Part shown: piece by piece, positions 42,089 to 53,700 of the stretch | Numbering within the stretch: the stretch's first letter is position 1 | Layout: each line of letters opens with the position of its first letter | Assembly: GCA_014529385.2 (NCBI GenBank) | Contig: CM043955.1 | Span: forward strand, 149,313,640 to 149,377,639 | Origin: Adiantum capillus-veneris | Lineage: Eukaryota > Streptophyta > Polypodiopsida > Polypodiales > Pteridaceae | DNA length: 64,000 nucleotides | Direction of reading: 5' to 3' | The notes under the pieces: model-generated | What the model saw: the letters and a program-made list of their open reading frames with translations, nothing else | Told to the model about the DNA's origin: nothing | The model's database searches: none | Made by a program: the position numbers and the translations under genes

Positions 42089-42937
42089 GAGCGACACCCT
42101 GTAGGCCTAAAAGACCGGCGCCCCTTTCGGTATTTCGTTATTCAATTGAAAATAGATTATATGAACACTTAGATCAAAGTCTTACAAAGCTGTCCAAACC
42201 AAGCGAGGGCTGAAATTGCAGGTTTTTGACCCGATTTTGGCAACATAACAACACCAAAACCCCCCTGGGTCAAAAGTGCATGGCTAGAACAGATTCCCTC
42301 GCAATTTAGAAGCTTTCTGGTGAGCTATAGGTCAGTTTCAGTGTGCTGTAATTCTCTTTTTTGCCACTTTCGAGTGCTCAAAACCCTATACACACATCCC
42401 AAAGCTTTCCCAAGGCTGCCCTGGTGTTAAGTTGTAGTTTAGGTGCAAAACCCTAAGCCTACAAAAAAACACAACATGCTATAATTCTTTGGTTTCGACC
42501 ATTTTGAGCGGAGCAAAGATATCTATGTGTGTCCTAGGAGGTCCCACATGCAATGGGACAATCCCCTAGTGATTTGGATGAGTTTTGACGCTAGAAAAAT
42601 CTCCAAATTTGCAATCTTTTGAAATGGAAATATGTGTACATGTGGGGGATTAGCAATTAGCTAATCTACTACCTATTCAGATGGCTCTTGCCTTGGCAGG
42701 CGCACATAAAACCCCCAAAATTGTACATAGTCAATTGACAATCCCAACTAGTGGGGCATTGCCATATGTGCAAAGGGGAGAGAGAGATGCACGAGAGTAA
42801 ATCCTCACGCTACATGAGACAAAGGAGGAGGCAAACTTTCCATTAAAGCTGTGAACCTGCACCCACACACACATTGTAGTTCACTTATCATAAAAATCAA
42901 TTGCATTAATATGTTGAGATTCTTGCATTAACAAAAG
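42089..42937. other. Spacer between the direct repeats
   Basis: No gene or recognisable element. Confidence 0.5.
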
Positions 42938-43170
42938 GTTTTTCTCCTTAAGCTCTCTAAAGATCTCAAGTAACTGCTCAATGATTGAAAAAAAGAAGAG
43001 ATGTCACATAATACTTACTAATAGGAAGTACTATTCTACAGATACTATAATCAAACAGTACACAGCAGAGGACGGTACTTGTTCAATTACCTGTTAACTT
43101 TACAAAGAGCACTAAGAGGAAAAAAGAACACAGATGCGTCCAACAACTAAGTCGTCATTGCACACACAAA
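42938..43170 (+). repeat. Direct repeat copy B (about 233 bp)
   Basis: Partner of 41858-42088, displaced by about 1081 bp. Confidence 0.8.
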
Positions 43171-43921
43171 CTTATTTCTCAAAGTTTAGGTAGGGCAGTT
43201 TGCTAAGGTCAGTATATGAGCACCACCTTGGTACCATTGTATAATCATCCATTCATTCAAGGTTGGTTAGTTCAGCATTATATGGGTGAAAGCATGTTTA
43301 GGTGGTACCACTTTTTGCATCTTTTGGTGGTACCACCAATAGCACCTAGGTGGAGGGATATTCAACGTTTTTCAAATTTGGGAAAAGAGGGAGAGGGAAA
43401 TTCTAGATTTGCATGCAAAATAATTTATGTACCTATAATCTAGATGCATGCGAACCATTATGGGGTGGAGTGGATCCCCTTTTTTTGAACTTACAATCAT
43501 CATAGCATAGACACTCCTTGTCCTATTTCTCCTTTCCTCTCATGCAACTAGCTTGTCACTTGGATGCGCGCCTATACCTGTTTCCCTTGCTCTGCTCCCA
43601 TAGCTCGTGCTCCCCCCATTGCATGTTGTAGCCGTCGTGCTCTGCCCCCCATTGCACCCGTTGCGCTCTGGCATAGCCCTGGTGGATCTCTACCCCCATT
43701 GCCCCCAGCACGGAAGCATAAAGGCTACAGCAGCACCCTTTGCAGAGATGACTCCCAAGAAGAACACTCCCTCCAGGAAGTGAAAAAACTCGACTCAGAG
43801 CACGGAGGTGGTATAGCAAGTGGCCCCTACAACAAACACCACAGCAGAATAGACACTCGACACACATGCGACACAGCAGACACCTTCAACGACCACAACA
43901 TAGCAGTCCCCTGCACCCAAC
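43171..43921. other. No clear gene
   Basis: Contains an open frame (43564-44019) rich in Pro, Ala and Cys that looks incidental. The DNA at 43860-43990 consists of short imperfect repeats around GACACCAGCAACAAACACGA. Confidence 0.35.
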
Positions 43922-46900
43922 ATGACATTGCAAACCCCAGCAACCAACACGACGCTGCAGACACCAGCAACAAACACGATCATCAAAACTTCCCTCTCCA
44001 AATGCATGTTGTCGGCTGAAAAATATGCTCGGAAAGGTGAGTTCTACATTGCGTTTTGGTCGTGTCTATGCACCACATGGCAATGCATGGCAAAAAATCC
44101 TATTCTCATCATTGGCTGTAAATCATTTTTCTCCATGGCTTTTCTTGCAGCATCGATGGAGTATCCGGTACTTTCCAGGTTTTTCTATTCTGCATTGCAG
44201 TTGCATGAAGAATATGTTCTAAGCATGGAGGGCAAGCTGCCCAAGGATTTAACAGACAAGGACCTGCCACCTGAACAGTGGTCAACAGTGTTCAAGGTGC
44301 CAGAGAAGAAGAAGACTAAGATCTTCCTCCACCATGTGCATGACCACTTTTACGATGCATGCAAGCTTCTGTATCAGACGTTCTACCATGTTGTCCCCTC
44401 CAACGGCGAGCTCATGATAAGGGGGTTGCATATGAATACTGTGATGCTGCCAAATCAGACCCCGATGGCCATAAGATTTCATGGGCTTTGGTCGGGGATC
44501 AAGTATTAGAGAATGTCAAGAGCCAGAAAGGGGGACTCGATTAGAAAATACAAAAGTTCATGTTTGACTACGGCGTGAAGGAAGCCCCCACATTTGAAGG
44601 ACTGATAGAGAATGATGTGGACGGTCCTGCGGTGTCCATCCTCCCTCTACAACACATGTGGATAGCCTCTCAACCCCTCTACACATCATGGGTGGATAAT
44701 CTTTCCGATGACGTTGAGCAGTAGGTAGTGAAGGCAAAAGAGAAGGTGAAGTCTGCAAAGACTCTCCTAGCTACAAAGCGGAACTTATGATTGTGCAACG
44801 AAGGTACCTCCTCAACTTGTGCACCCATCACTGCAGAGGTGAAGAGCCTCATAAAGGAGTTGGAGAAACTGAAAGCCTCTCCAACAGAAAACGCAGCTGC
44901 GAATGCCAAAAAGGAGACTGAAATTGGAGCCCTTACAAGGGTACTCTCCAAGTCCTTTGGATTCAATGATGCTGCAAGGATGAAGGAGGAGGTGTCAGCC
45001 ATGTAGGTACTCCAATCTTCTATGTTTTTAAAGTGTATAAAGTGCTAGAAAGTGCTAATAGTGGTTGAAAGTGCTCACTGTTTAAGCACTTGCAAGCACT
45101 TTCAGCCACCTACAGGCTCTTTTAAGCACATGCAAACACCTAGAAATGCCTACAAGTGCTTGCAGATGCATAAAAGTGGTTAAAAGTGCTTGCAAGTGCT
45201 TAAAAATGTTTGACCACACCACCTGCAAGCACTTCCAAGCACTTTTAAACACCTACAAATGCTTGCGAGTGCTAAAAAGTGCCTAACTTTTATGCACTTG
45301 CAAGCACTTTGAACCACCTGCAGGCACATTAAAGCACTTTGAAGCACTTTCAACCACTCGCAAACTCTTGCAAGTGCTTGAAGGTGCTTCAAAGTGGTTA
45401 AAATTGCTTCAAAATTCTTTCAAAGTGCTTAAAAGTTCTTTCTGCAATCACTTCAGAGCACTTTTAACCACTTTTAAGACCCTGCAAGCACTTGCAGGAG
45501 TTTGCAGGTAGTTGAAAGTGCTTCAAAGTGCTAATTAAAAAGAGCTTCCAAGTGCTAGCAAGTGCCTTTCAAAGTGCTGCAAGTGGAGATAGAGCACATG
45601 CAAGAACTTCCAAAAAGCACTTTTAAACACCTACAAATGTCTACAAGTGCTAAAAAGTGCCTAACTTTTATGCACTTGCAAGCACTTTGAACCACCTGTA
45701 GGCACATTAAAGCACTTTAAAGCACTGGAAGTGCTTGATGGTGCTTCAAAGTGGTTAAAATTGCTTCAAAATGATTTCAAAGTGCTTAAATTTTTATTAT
45801 GCAATCACTTCAGAGCACTTTTATCCACTTTTAAACACTTTTAAGAGCTTGCAAGCATTTGTAGGAGTTTGCAGGTGGTTGAATGTGCTTGAACGTGCTA
45901 AAAAGAGCTTCCAAGTGCTAGCAAGTGCCTTTCAAAGTGTTGCAAGTGGATAGATACAGCACTTGCAGGCACTTGCAAATGTCTACAAGTACTTTAATGT
46001 TCTAGCAAGTGCTCCAAGGTGCTTGCAAGTGCCTGCTGCTAGGGCCTGCATGCCCCCCATGATGGTTGGTTGTGCAATAATCTTCCTTTGTTTTTCATTT
46101 TGTACAGAAAATAGTTCAAGAAATGGACAGGGAGCTTGGTGAGTTCAGAAGGCAGGCCTCCTTCATGAAGGGATCCAGCAAGTTCATGAAAAGAGAGGGC
46201 AGGGCCCTTCTAGTGCCCACTCCACCTTCCAAGTCTAAATTTAGTGTGGATATTGTTTTATTGTGTGGAAATTGTGTGGCCTGTGGTCAAGAACTGTTAG
46301 GAAAACATGCGGCCGGTGTCTTTCAACTGTCGTGTGCCCACAGATACCATCCGTTTTGATTTTCAATGATCAGCACGATTGATTCCAAGTGTGTTGTACC
46401 AGACTGTAAATGGGAGATACCCCATATAGCAAGTTGTTGGGCACTTGGGAATTCTTATGAGGAGCTTGAAGGTAGGTTGGTCATTTTATACAACAAAACT
46501 TATGCTAATCTGTTGTGGAGCCTAATTGTGTGCATTGGTTCAGTTGAGCCAATGGCTAAGAAAAAAACTTCCACATCGTCCATGCACGATGTGGACGAGG
46601 TCTTTGACCTTGACGCCATGCTATTGAAGTACAAGAACTTTGAGGGTGGGAAAACTATTGAGGGTGGTGACAGAGACATTCTCAATGAGACAACTCCGTC
46701 CCCAAGCAACCAAGGTAATGTCAGTTTTGTATATTTTTCTCCTCCCATGTCTAAATCATGGTCACCGTGTTCAGTGTGGTCACAATATGCTGCCCAGGTA
46801 TTGATGCCTGTAAGGAGGGCAGTGTAGATGAGGCAAAGGATCCTGAAATGGAATCAACCTTGCAATTTGTAGCGGTTGAGATGCGAAAGAAGAGAAAGAA

Positions 46901-46985
46901 GCAAGTGGAGGACGAGTTGTCCGAGGACCCCAAAAAGAGTACTGGCATACTCCCCCCAAAAACCAAAGCATGCAAGAAGCTTTAG
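43922..46985 (+). pseudogene. Unrecognised degenerate multi-exon gene
   Basis: Several coding-like segments share the strand and are separated by intron-like sequence. The first is a Thr-rich repeat (TLQTPATNT twice). A possible intron from GTGAGTT (44037) to TTCTTGCAG (44151) follows. Then come LHEEYVLSMEGKLPKDL ... KIFLHHVHDHFYDACKLL (44197 on) and, after a frame change near 44400, KSDPDGHKISWALVGDQ and a coiled-coil segment ending 45006 (KSLIKELEKLKASP), with stops at 44542, 44698 and 44767. After a 1.1-kb minisatellite and an acceptor (TTGTACAG, 46108) come EMDRELGEFRRQASFMK, MAKKKTSTSSMHDVDEVFDL (46551) and a basic end to 46985 (RKKRKKQVEDEL). I recognise no family. It could be a host gene or a transposon ORF. 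Confidence 0.4.
45010..46050. repeat. AAGTGCTTGCAAGTGCTT minisatellite with a 378-bp higher-order period
   Basis: Dense degenerate 10-12 bp units (AAGTGCTT and CACTTGCAAG in both orientations). A larger unit is duplicated: ACTTTTAAACACCTACAAATG occurs at 45241 and 45619, and the two following ~370-bp stretches align closely. The array lies between two coding-like segments and may be an expanded intron. A smaller block occurs at 47150-47290. Confidence 0.8.
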
Positions 46986-47149
46986 CTTCTTGCAGCTTTC
47001 TATCTTTTTTTTTATGCTATCTTTTTTAGATTGCAGCTTTGTATCTTTTTCCCCGACAATATACAGGGGGAGTTGGTGGGAGTTGGTGTCTATTTTTGGA
47101 AATTCACAGTTTCTACTTCAATTTTTTGTATTGTTGAACTTATGTCCAA

Positions 47150-47290
47150 TAGTGAAGCACTTCAGTGCACTTGGAGAACACTCTGAAGCACTTTGGGGAA
47201 CTTTGGTGCCCTTTTAAGCACTCTCTGCAGCACTTTAAAGCACTTTGTGGCACTTTCAAGCACTACAAGGCACTTTCAAGAAACTTGTCA
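47150..47290. repeat. Small AAGCACTTT block
   Basis: Short run of GAAGCACTTTGGGGAACTTT-like units related to the 45-46 kb array. Confidence 0.6.
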
Positions 47291-47631
47291 TGCACTTTGG
47301 TGCCCGATTTTGGGTTGCAACATTGAGAACATTGTGGATGACTGAGAAGTTGTTGTAGAATGCTCCATTGAGGACCCTCGAAAAGCCCGTTTGTTTGATT
47401 ACGCCAACACTTAGCAATTGCCCTACATATTTTCTTTGCCTTCTGCTCATCAACGTCACCATCCTCTTGCGCTCGTGCCATCCTTTTTGACATGTTTCTT
47501 TGTTCCCTCTTCTTTGCAGCCCAGTAGTTTCGTAGACTCAGCAGAAGATCCCTTGGGATATGTTGTATAGCAAATAATGGAGGAAGGTAAAGGGGATTTG
47601 TACTGACATTATGAGTATTATGTGATTCCAT
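47263..47631 (-). CDS. Unrecognised 122-residue ORF
   Basis: ATG at 47631 on the minus strand, then a basic helical segment (SLRNYWAAKKREQRNMSKRMA) and a Cys-containing C-terminus. No known motif. Its end overlaps the AAGCACTTT block, so the natural C-terminus may be lost. Could be an exon of a decayed gene. Confidence 0.35.
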   Translation of the reverse strand: MESHNTHNVSTNPLYLPPLFAIQHIPRDLLLSLRNYWAAKKREQRNMSKRMARAQEDGDVDEQKAKKICRAIAKCWRNQTNGLFEGPQWSILQQLLSHPQCSQCCNPKSGTKVHDKFLESAL

Positions 47632-47805
47632 GTGGAACCTGTGAGGATGCTAATGACACGATATCGAATACAGTCAAAACAGTGCCATAGTACTCATAGA
47701 GAGAGAGAGAGAGGTTTTGTTGAAACTAAATATGGCTGGCAATGAGGAGCTAGTTGATATGGCTTTGTGTTGCAACCGCAAGCACCTACAACGACTATGG
47801 AGGAC

Positions 47806-48233
<428 letters not shown>

Positions 48234-48299
48234 GAGGGACCCATTGAGACAGCGCTGCAGAGAGCCCAGAGGAGTGGCGGCGAGAGGGAATTTAAATGT

Positions 48300-48578
48300 G
48301 CAGGTAGTTTGCTACTTTAAGCTTTAGTATTAAAGTGAAATGGAATTTCCAGCCCGCCTAAATTCCAACCTCTCGATCAACCAAAAAATATTTTATCTTT
48401 CCTTTATATAATATGAAAATGAATAACCCACCACCCATTTCATCTTCTCCCAAAGGAGTGTCCAAGACACTCCTTTTTGGTACCACCTAAACGTGCTATC
48501 AGCCATATATATCTCTCTCTCTAAATTCTCTCTCTCATGTATTCTCCCCATTTCTCTATGCCATCATCGACTTTGACA
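48300..48578 (+). repeat. Right end of a degraded copia LTR
   Basis: Ends in TTTGACA immediately before a PBS. The left end could not be located. It contains TATATATCTCTCTC pyrimidine-rich sequence. Confidence 0.5.
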
Positions 48579-48590
48579 TGGTATCAGAGC
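48579..48590 (+). other. Primer-binding site, initiator-Met tRNA (degraded copia)
   Basis: TGGTATCAGAGC, intact, directly adjoining the LTR-like end. Confidence 0.8.
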
Positions 48591-49590
48591 CTTGTGCTCC
48601 TTGATCATAGGAGAGAATCGGCCAAGAAGAAGAAGAGGTGGAAAGTTTTCTAGCATTCAAAAATGTAAAGGGAAAGTGGCACCGACATTTTGAAATGCAA
48701 GTAGCAAAGGAGCCAGCATTTTCTCATTGGTAGGCAGCAGGCGGAGTTTTGATACACTCTCTATTTTTGGTATCTTTTGGCAACGCTTGAGAGACCTGGC
48801 AATGTTTCTATTTGCATTTTGAGAGGTGACGCTTAACATGGAGAACTTGACAAAATGATGCTTGTTGTTGGGGAGGTCGTCTAGAGTCAACGTTCTCAAA
48901 CGCAACAAGAAGTCAAATGGAGGGTTGCTTGCAACATTTTGAGATGCTTGGCAATGGTAGCCTATTGAGATGCCACCTGTGGAGGACTACCTCTTCCCTT
49001 GCTTCCACCGACATCGTGGTAAAGCATTGTTGTGGATTAGCTAGCGTGCTAGGTATGCATTTTGAAACAATTATGCAAGGGTGACTCTCTTGCTTCAATG
49101 AAGACAAAAGAAGATCCAACACCAATTCTAAGGCTATGGATAATGAATCGACTAGTTCCTAGTTAGCGACCTATGCATGAGCAAAGTTCTCAAGGAAAGC
49201 GATGATTCATTTGGCTTGAGATTGTGAAGCCAAAAGCAAATGCACAAGGTTTCTAGAGGACATAGGAAAAGGCAAGCTTGGCAAGGATGGCAGAACAATT
49301 GCTCACTTAGATCCCTCAGTATACACGAGGACCAAGAACCAATGTTATAAATGTGACACGATGCTTCATTTATCTTGGGAGTTTGAAGCCAAAGACAGAA
49401 GCAAGAACTCATAGGAGAAACAACGTAAAGGCGATAATAACGATGATAAATATTTGACAGAGGAGATGGACATGGCACACATGGTGGCGACCACAATGGA
49501 ACAGAGATAACGATGATAAAGATTTGACATAGGAGATGGGCATGGCACACATGGTGGCGACCACAATGGCTGCAATGCTAGATTTCTAGT
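48591..49590 (+). pseudogene. Degenerate copia gag
   Basis: Past the PBS, short pieces resemble gag: KVKGKWHRHFEMQ (48663 on), then NQCYKCDTMLHLSWEFEAKD at about 49330-49390, a decayed CCHC knuckle with Gly and the last Cys lost. Stops are frequent. No protease, integrase or RT follows. Confidence 0.55.
49441..49580. repeat. 70-bp tandem duplication in the gag relic
   Basis: CGATGATAAATATTTGACA... at 49441 and CGATGATAAAGATTTGACA... at 49511, both ending in GGCGACCACAATGG. Confidence 0.85.
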
Positions 49591-50450
49591 CATAAGGACG
49601 TCTCCCCCAATAGCCTCAACTAGAGAGAGGCTTGTGAGTGGTAGAGAGGGGCAAGCATTGCTCCCTGTAAATAATTTGAACCCTTGTGATGGAGTTCAAG
49701 TTAAGGTGGTGTTTGAACTCGTGGGTCAGAGTTTAAGGCACATGCATTTGACAAGGAGCTAATTAGATGTATCTAAAACACTATGGATGAGTGAACCAAT
49801 TCATAGTTGTTGGCCGGATTATGGATAGGATGTGTTACAAAGTTCATTGTCTAGAAAGTATGGATGTGATATGTTCACTATGCACGTATATATGGGGTTT
49901 CTTTGACATAGTGTGGTCTACATTTCAATTTTCTATAAGGCGATTGACGCTCAAGATGGCATTCTTCTAAGGTAAAATGTTGAAGGTGGCAAAACCGAGG
50001 TGTACCCAGTTGGAGGCCTCTTCTAGGGTGTTCATGGTAGCTTCTTCATTGACTTGGAGAAATTCCCAATGTGATCGCAGTATTTATTTTGCTTTGAGGC
50101 ATTTATTTTACTTATTTTTCAACATCCTCAATTAATTTTTTTGGAAATATGAAAAGAAGGCATCAATCCAACAAAAACATACATACCTCTACTTTTAGAT
50201 GAGATGAAGACCATCTGCAACTCAAACATGGGTCAACTTTTTGATTGCCATGAACAAGGATAGAGGTAGTGAAATTTGCAAAGACCAATCTAGCAGCATA
50301 TAGGGATTCTTCACCCTGCAAAAAAATTATTTCCGCTCATAAAATTTTGGTATGCCTTTGAACCATGTCTCAATATTTCCTTTGAGCCTTTTCCAAATAG
50401 GGTCCCATCTGTCTAATATCATCTCTTGTGTCACTACCTTGGTTTCTCCA
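49591..50450. other. Retroelement-derived, no supported gene
   Basis: Mostly unreadable remnant of the copia relic. A minus-strand frame at 50327-50566 (FERVWYVSTKGSFIISLKGR) runs into the following duplication and is not recognised. Confidence 0.35.
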
Positions 50451-50453
50451 TGA

Positions 50454-50775
50454 CGTCCCTTGAGGGAGATAATGAATGATCCCTTAGTGGAAACATACCA
50501 AACTCTCTCAAATATTTGGTTCACCCTTGGTGCATCAAAGATTTCCAATAATTGCATTTGTACCAATCAATCAACCAAGAGACAAAGAGAAAGGAACACT
50601 ATAATATAGTATGCCGTCCCATGAGGGAGACAATGAATGATCCCTTAGTGGAAACATACCAAACTCTGTCAAATATTTGGTTCACCCTTGGTGCATCAAC
50701 AATTTCCAATAATTGCATTTGTAGCAATCAACCGACCAAGAGACAAAGAGAAAGGAACACTACAATATGGTATGA
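50454..50775. repeat. 161-bp tandem duplication
   Basis: GTCCCTTGAGGGAGATAATGAATGATCCC at 50455 recurs at 50616 with about 8 differences over the unit, through AAAGGAACACTATAATATAGT / ACTACAATATGGT. Confidence 0.88.
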
Positions 50776-50880
50776 GGAAGGTATCAATATCTTTTTTGAG
50801 ATGTTTCGTGCATCTCCATCATGCCATGGCGTACGAGGGGCAAAAATACCAAGAGATTCTCATTTGGACCTCTAACAAAG

Positions 50881-51300
50881 ACATTCAAACAAAGTGTAGT
50901 TACACTTCTTCAAAAGAGGACACAATGAAGACATAGACCTTGACCACCTTAGAAAGACATCCACAACATACCTCATAACTTAGCTTATGGGCCAATCTTG
51001 AGATTGATGGAGAGACCCATAAAAACAAACTATTGGAAATCTGACACTTAGTTTATAGTCACTGAATTTTAGTTTATAGTATATAATTTTTAATTATTTA
51101 TGATGAGGTGGCATGACATCAAACATAGGCAATAAGGCATATTCTCATTTTGGGGGTTCCATGTATGCACTTCAGTAATTTATTTTTATCAAATGAAAGT
51201 TAAAAAGGATTACATTGCCCTCCCTCCTCCTCATCCCCTAATGGCCCTTAATCCTATGTAGCTTTGCTCTTCCTTCTCCTTACACTCATGATCTCGGAGT
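50881..51300. other. No gene seen
   Basis: AT-rich sequence without open frames or recognisable repeats. Confidence 0.5.
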
Positions 51301-51307
51301 GGAAGAG

Positions 51308-51391
51308 CCCTCCTCCTCCCACTCACAAGCTCAAAGCTTGTTCTTGTGCGTGCGGACAAGTTGTGACCTCTTGAGTGGGAGGATGAGGGAG
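51308..51391. repeat. Hairpin 1, CTCCTCCCACTCA type
   Basis: Left arm CCTCCTCCTCCCACTCACAAGC and right arm TCTTGAGTGGGAGGATGAGG fold back around a CTTGTGCGTGCGGACAAG centre. The least perfect of three related hairpins. Confidence 0.6.
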
Positions 51392-51733
51392 GGCAAGGGC
51401 ACATAGGGAAAGGGTCATTAATCTACAAAATATGAGCAGGGGTGAATGAGAGCAACAAACAATAGGAAATCAGGGTCGCAAAACAATAAATAGGGTTGCA
51501 AATTAACAATCTTTTGCAAATCAATAATCTCTGCTCTTATTAGGGCCACAAATAAAAAATCCCTCTTATTAATCTAGCTGCAACTTAACAAAAACACCTA
51601 AATAGACATCAAGGCGTAAATCTTTGCTCTCGCAGAGTTGCAAAACACCCCAAAATGCCATCGGTGGCAGCAAGTCATCCAAAAGCTGTAAAGCAGACAA
51701 TGAGTCTTCAAAATGCTAAAAAGTATGTCCTAC

Positions 51734-51811
51734 CTCCTCCTCCCACTCACGAGCTCGCAGCTCCTCCGTGCGCGCACGGAGGAGTTGCGAGCTCGTGAGT
51801 GGGAAGAGAAG
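51734..51811. repeat. Hairpin 2, nearly perfect 39-bp arms
   Basis: CTCCTCCTCCCACTCACGAG...GCTCCTCC pairs with GGAGGAGTTGC...CTCGTGAGTGGGAAGAG, with a central palindrome CCGTGCGCGCACGG (51766-51779). Only about three mismatches. Confidence 0.85.
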
Positions 51812-52121
51812 GGAGGACAAGAGCCCACATGAGAAAGTAAAGTGGATTTACCACCCAAATGTGCACACAAAAAAAACCTAGCAACGGTAAATTGTTCACT
51901 GTGAATAAAGGCCGCACATAAGAAAAATACAAAATTTTACACGTCTCTCCTTCCACAAGAAGATTAAGAAATTTTCTAATGTAGGAAAACGGAGTCTTTT
52001 CTAGTGTTTTTCATACAATGAATAACATCATGAGCTTCTGCCCGAGAGGGGCCGGTGGTCCCTGCCCCGAATCGTACCTAGCTAGTGGGAATTTGTCCAA
52101 AACTTCTTGTGAATTCTACAA

Positions 52122-52181
52122 CACTCTAGCTCGTAGCTCGTCCGCGTGCGCGTGGACGGCTGTAAGCTCGAGCGTGGGAGG
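52122..52181. repeat. Hairpin 3, same family
   Basis: CTAGCTCGTAGCTCGTCCGCG and CGTGGACGGCTGTAAGCTCGAG fold around GTGC. It is followed by GTGGGAGGAGGAGGGAGGCCAAGG, as hairpins 1 and 2 are followed by GGGAGGGCAAGG and GGGAGGACAAGA. Confidence 0.6.
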
Positions 52182-52439
52182 AGGAGGGAGGCCAAGGGTG
52201 TGAAGGAGTGCGCAAGTAGCCTCCGACACAGATAAAGATTCAAGAAAAAACAAATCTTATCAAGCTTGGAAGCAAGGCTGAACAGAGCCACCATTAATGG
52301 CAATTGGGCTACGGCCTCGATGACTGGGTCCACCACTCGTGTCGCCTTTCCCTTCACAGCCACTCCGACCATCCAAATCTCCGTCACCTTTGTCGCTTAA
52401 ACTTTAACCCCTTCGAACGGCGGCATTGCCTGAGAGAGA

Positions 52440-52890
52440 GAGGGATGAGTCGGCGTTTTTGAGGGTGATGGAGGTGGCCATCTTAGGTATGGTGCCAATG
52501 GCCCTGAAGGCAGTCATGGAGCTGAAGGTGATGGACATCTTGTTGCAACATACAGATGAGGAGGTGTCGATGGCGACAGCTACTTAACCAAAACCCAAAT
52601 AGTTGCTCGAGTGGAAGGGCGCACGGCGGGACTGGATAGAATCCTGCGAGTGCTAGCGAGCCACGGCCTGCTCGAGGCCTTTACAAGCAGCAGTAGAAGC
52701 ACTAGCTATGGGCTCACGCTCTCGTCGCAATTGCTCCTATAGAGGAGCCCTTACTCGCTAGCCCCCTTCGTGCTGCTGGTGCAGGATCCTGTGTACTGAC
52801 AAGCCTACTACAACTTCCACCAGGCCGTGCTACAGGGCGGCACCCTCTTCGCTCGAGTGCCTGGCACGAATTCTTTCTCTTTCACCAAGA
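52440..52890 (+). pseudogene. O-methyltransferase (caffeate COMT-like) N-terminal pseudogene
   Basis: DESAFLRVMEVAILGMVPMA followed by LKAVMELKVMDILLQH matches the plant class II O-methyltransferase dimerisation domain. After TAA 52585 and a frame change, LDRILRVLASHGLLEAF, SYGLTLSSQLL, APFVLLVQDPVY and AYYNFHQAVLQGGTLFARV follow in the family order, with stops at about 52740 and 52798. The S-adenosylmethionine-binding half is absent. Active relatives methylate caffeate-type phenolics. This copy is a truncated pseudogene, possibly carried here by a transposon. Confidence 0.78.
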
Positions 52891-53700
52891 AGGATCCCGC
52901 CTGTCACCAGCTCCCACTTGCAGCTCGTCACGCCCTTGTGCTAAAAGCGCCTTCCCTTAGAGCCGCTCTTATGGAAAAGGTCTTCGAGCGTATGACGGAC
53001 CCTCCAGAAATACCTTGCAAGCACATAGACCGAAAAGACCTGCGACATGGAGGGGCTGCATGATTGAGGTGACCTAATAGTGCTGAAAACAGCGCTAAAG
53101 GTAGATTGGAGACTGGGGCAAGCCGATAAAGATGCTCAACTGTGAATGTAGACGGAGGTTCAACCACCCTTCAGTCTAGTTGCCGTTTCAACCTATGAGG
53201 CGATTTCGGATGGAGTATGGGAAGTGGGCGTTCAGCAAGATACTCTTTGAGCAGCGCATTCAACCGAGCTATGAGAAGGCGCACTAAGGTTGGGTTCACA
53301 GTAGGCGGCGACAGCTTTCGCACGTTCACCTGCAGCCAATCAACCCGTGGCAAGTCAACGTGTGTGTTCACAGTGGGCGGCGGGGCAGCACTGCGTTTTC
53401 CTTGCCAACACACGGAAGAAAATGGAGCCTTGTCTTCCGACCCCCCCGCCCGCCCAATGCTCTTCCACCCTCCACGAAGGATGTTGGCCCGCCAGCCCTC
53501 AACGTACCTTTCTCAATTGCATACCTTCCCCACCCCCCCTATAAATAAAAAAATGGCTCTCACAGTGCAACGTTCACAAAAGCCTCTGCCCCACACCAAT
53601 CCTTATAAAATGGGTCATTACCTTGTGAGCCGTCACATCAACACACAGATCAAGGAGGTCATGCTCTTTTACATTTGAGGTGCATGCACGTAGCCTATAG
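52891..53700. other. GC-richer region without a recognised gene
   Basis: Open frames at 52827-53063 and 53217-53678 have no family signature. GGTTCACAGTRGGCGGCG occurs twice (53290 and 53362). Confidence 0.4.

Noticed and set aside
41858-43170. Direct repeats as LTRs of a small non-autonomous retrotransposon
   Set aside because: No TG...CA ends, no PBS after the left copy, no polypurine tract before the right copy, and no target duplication seen.
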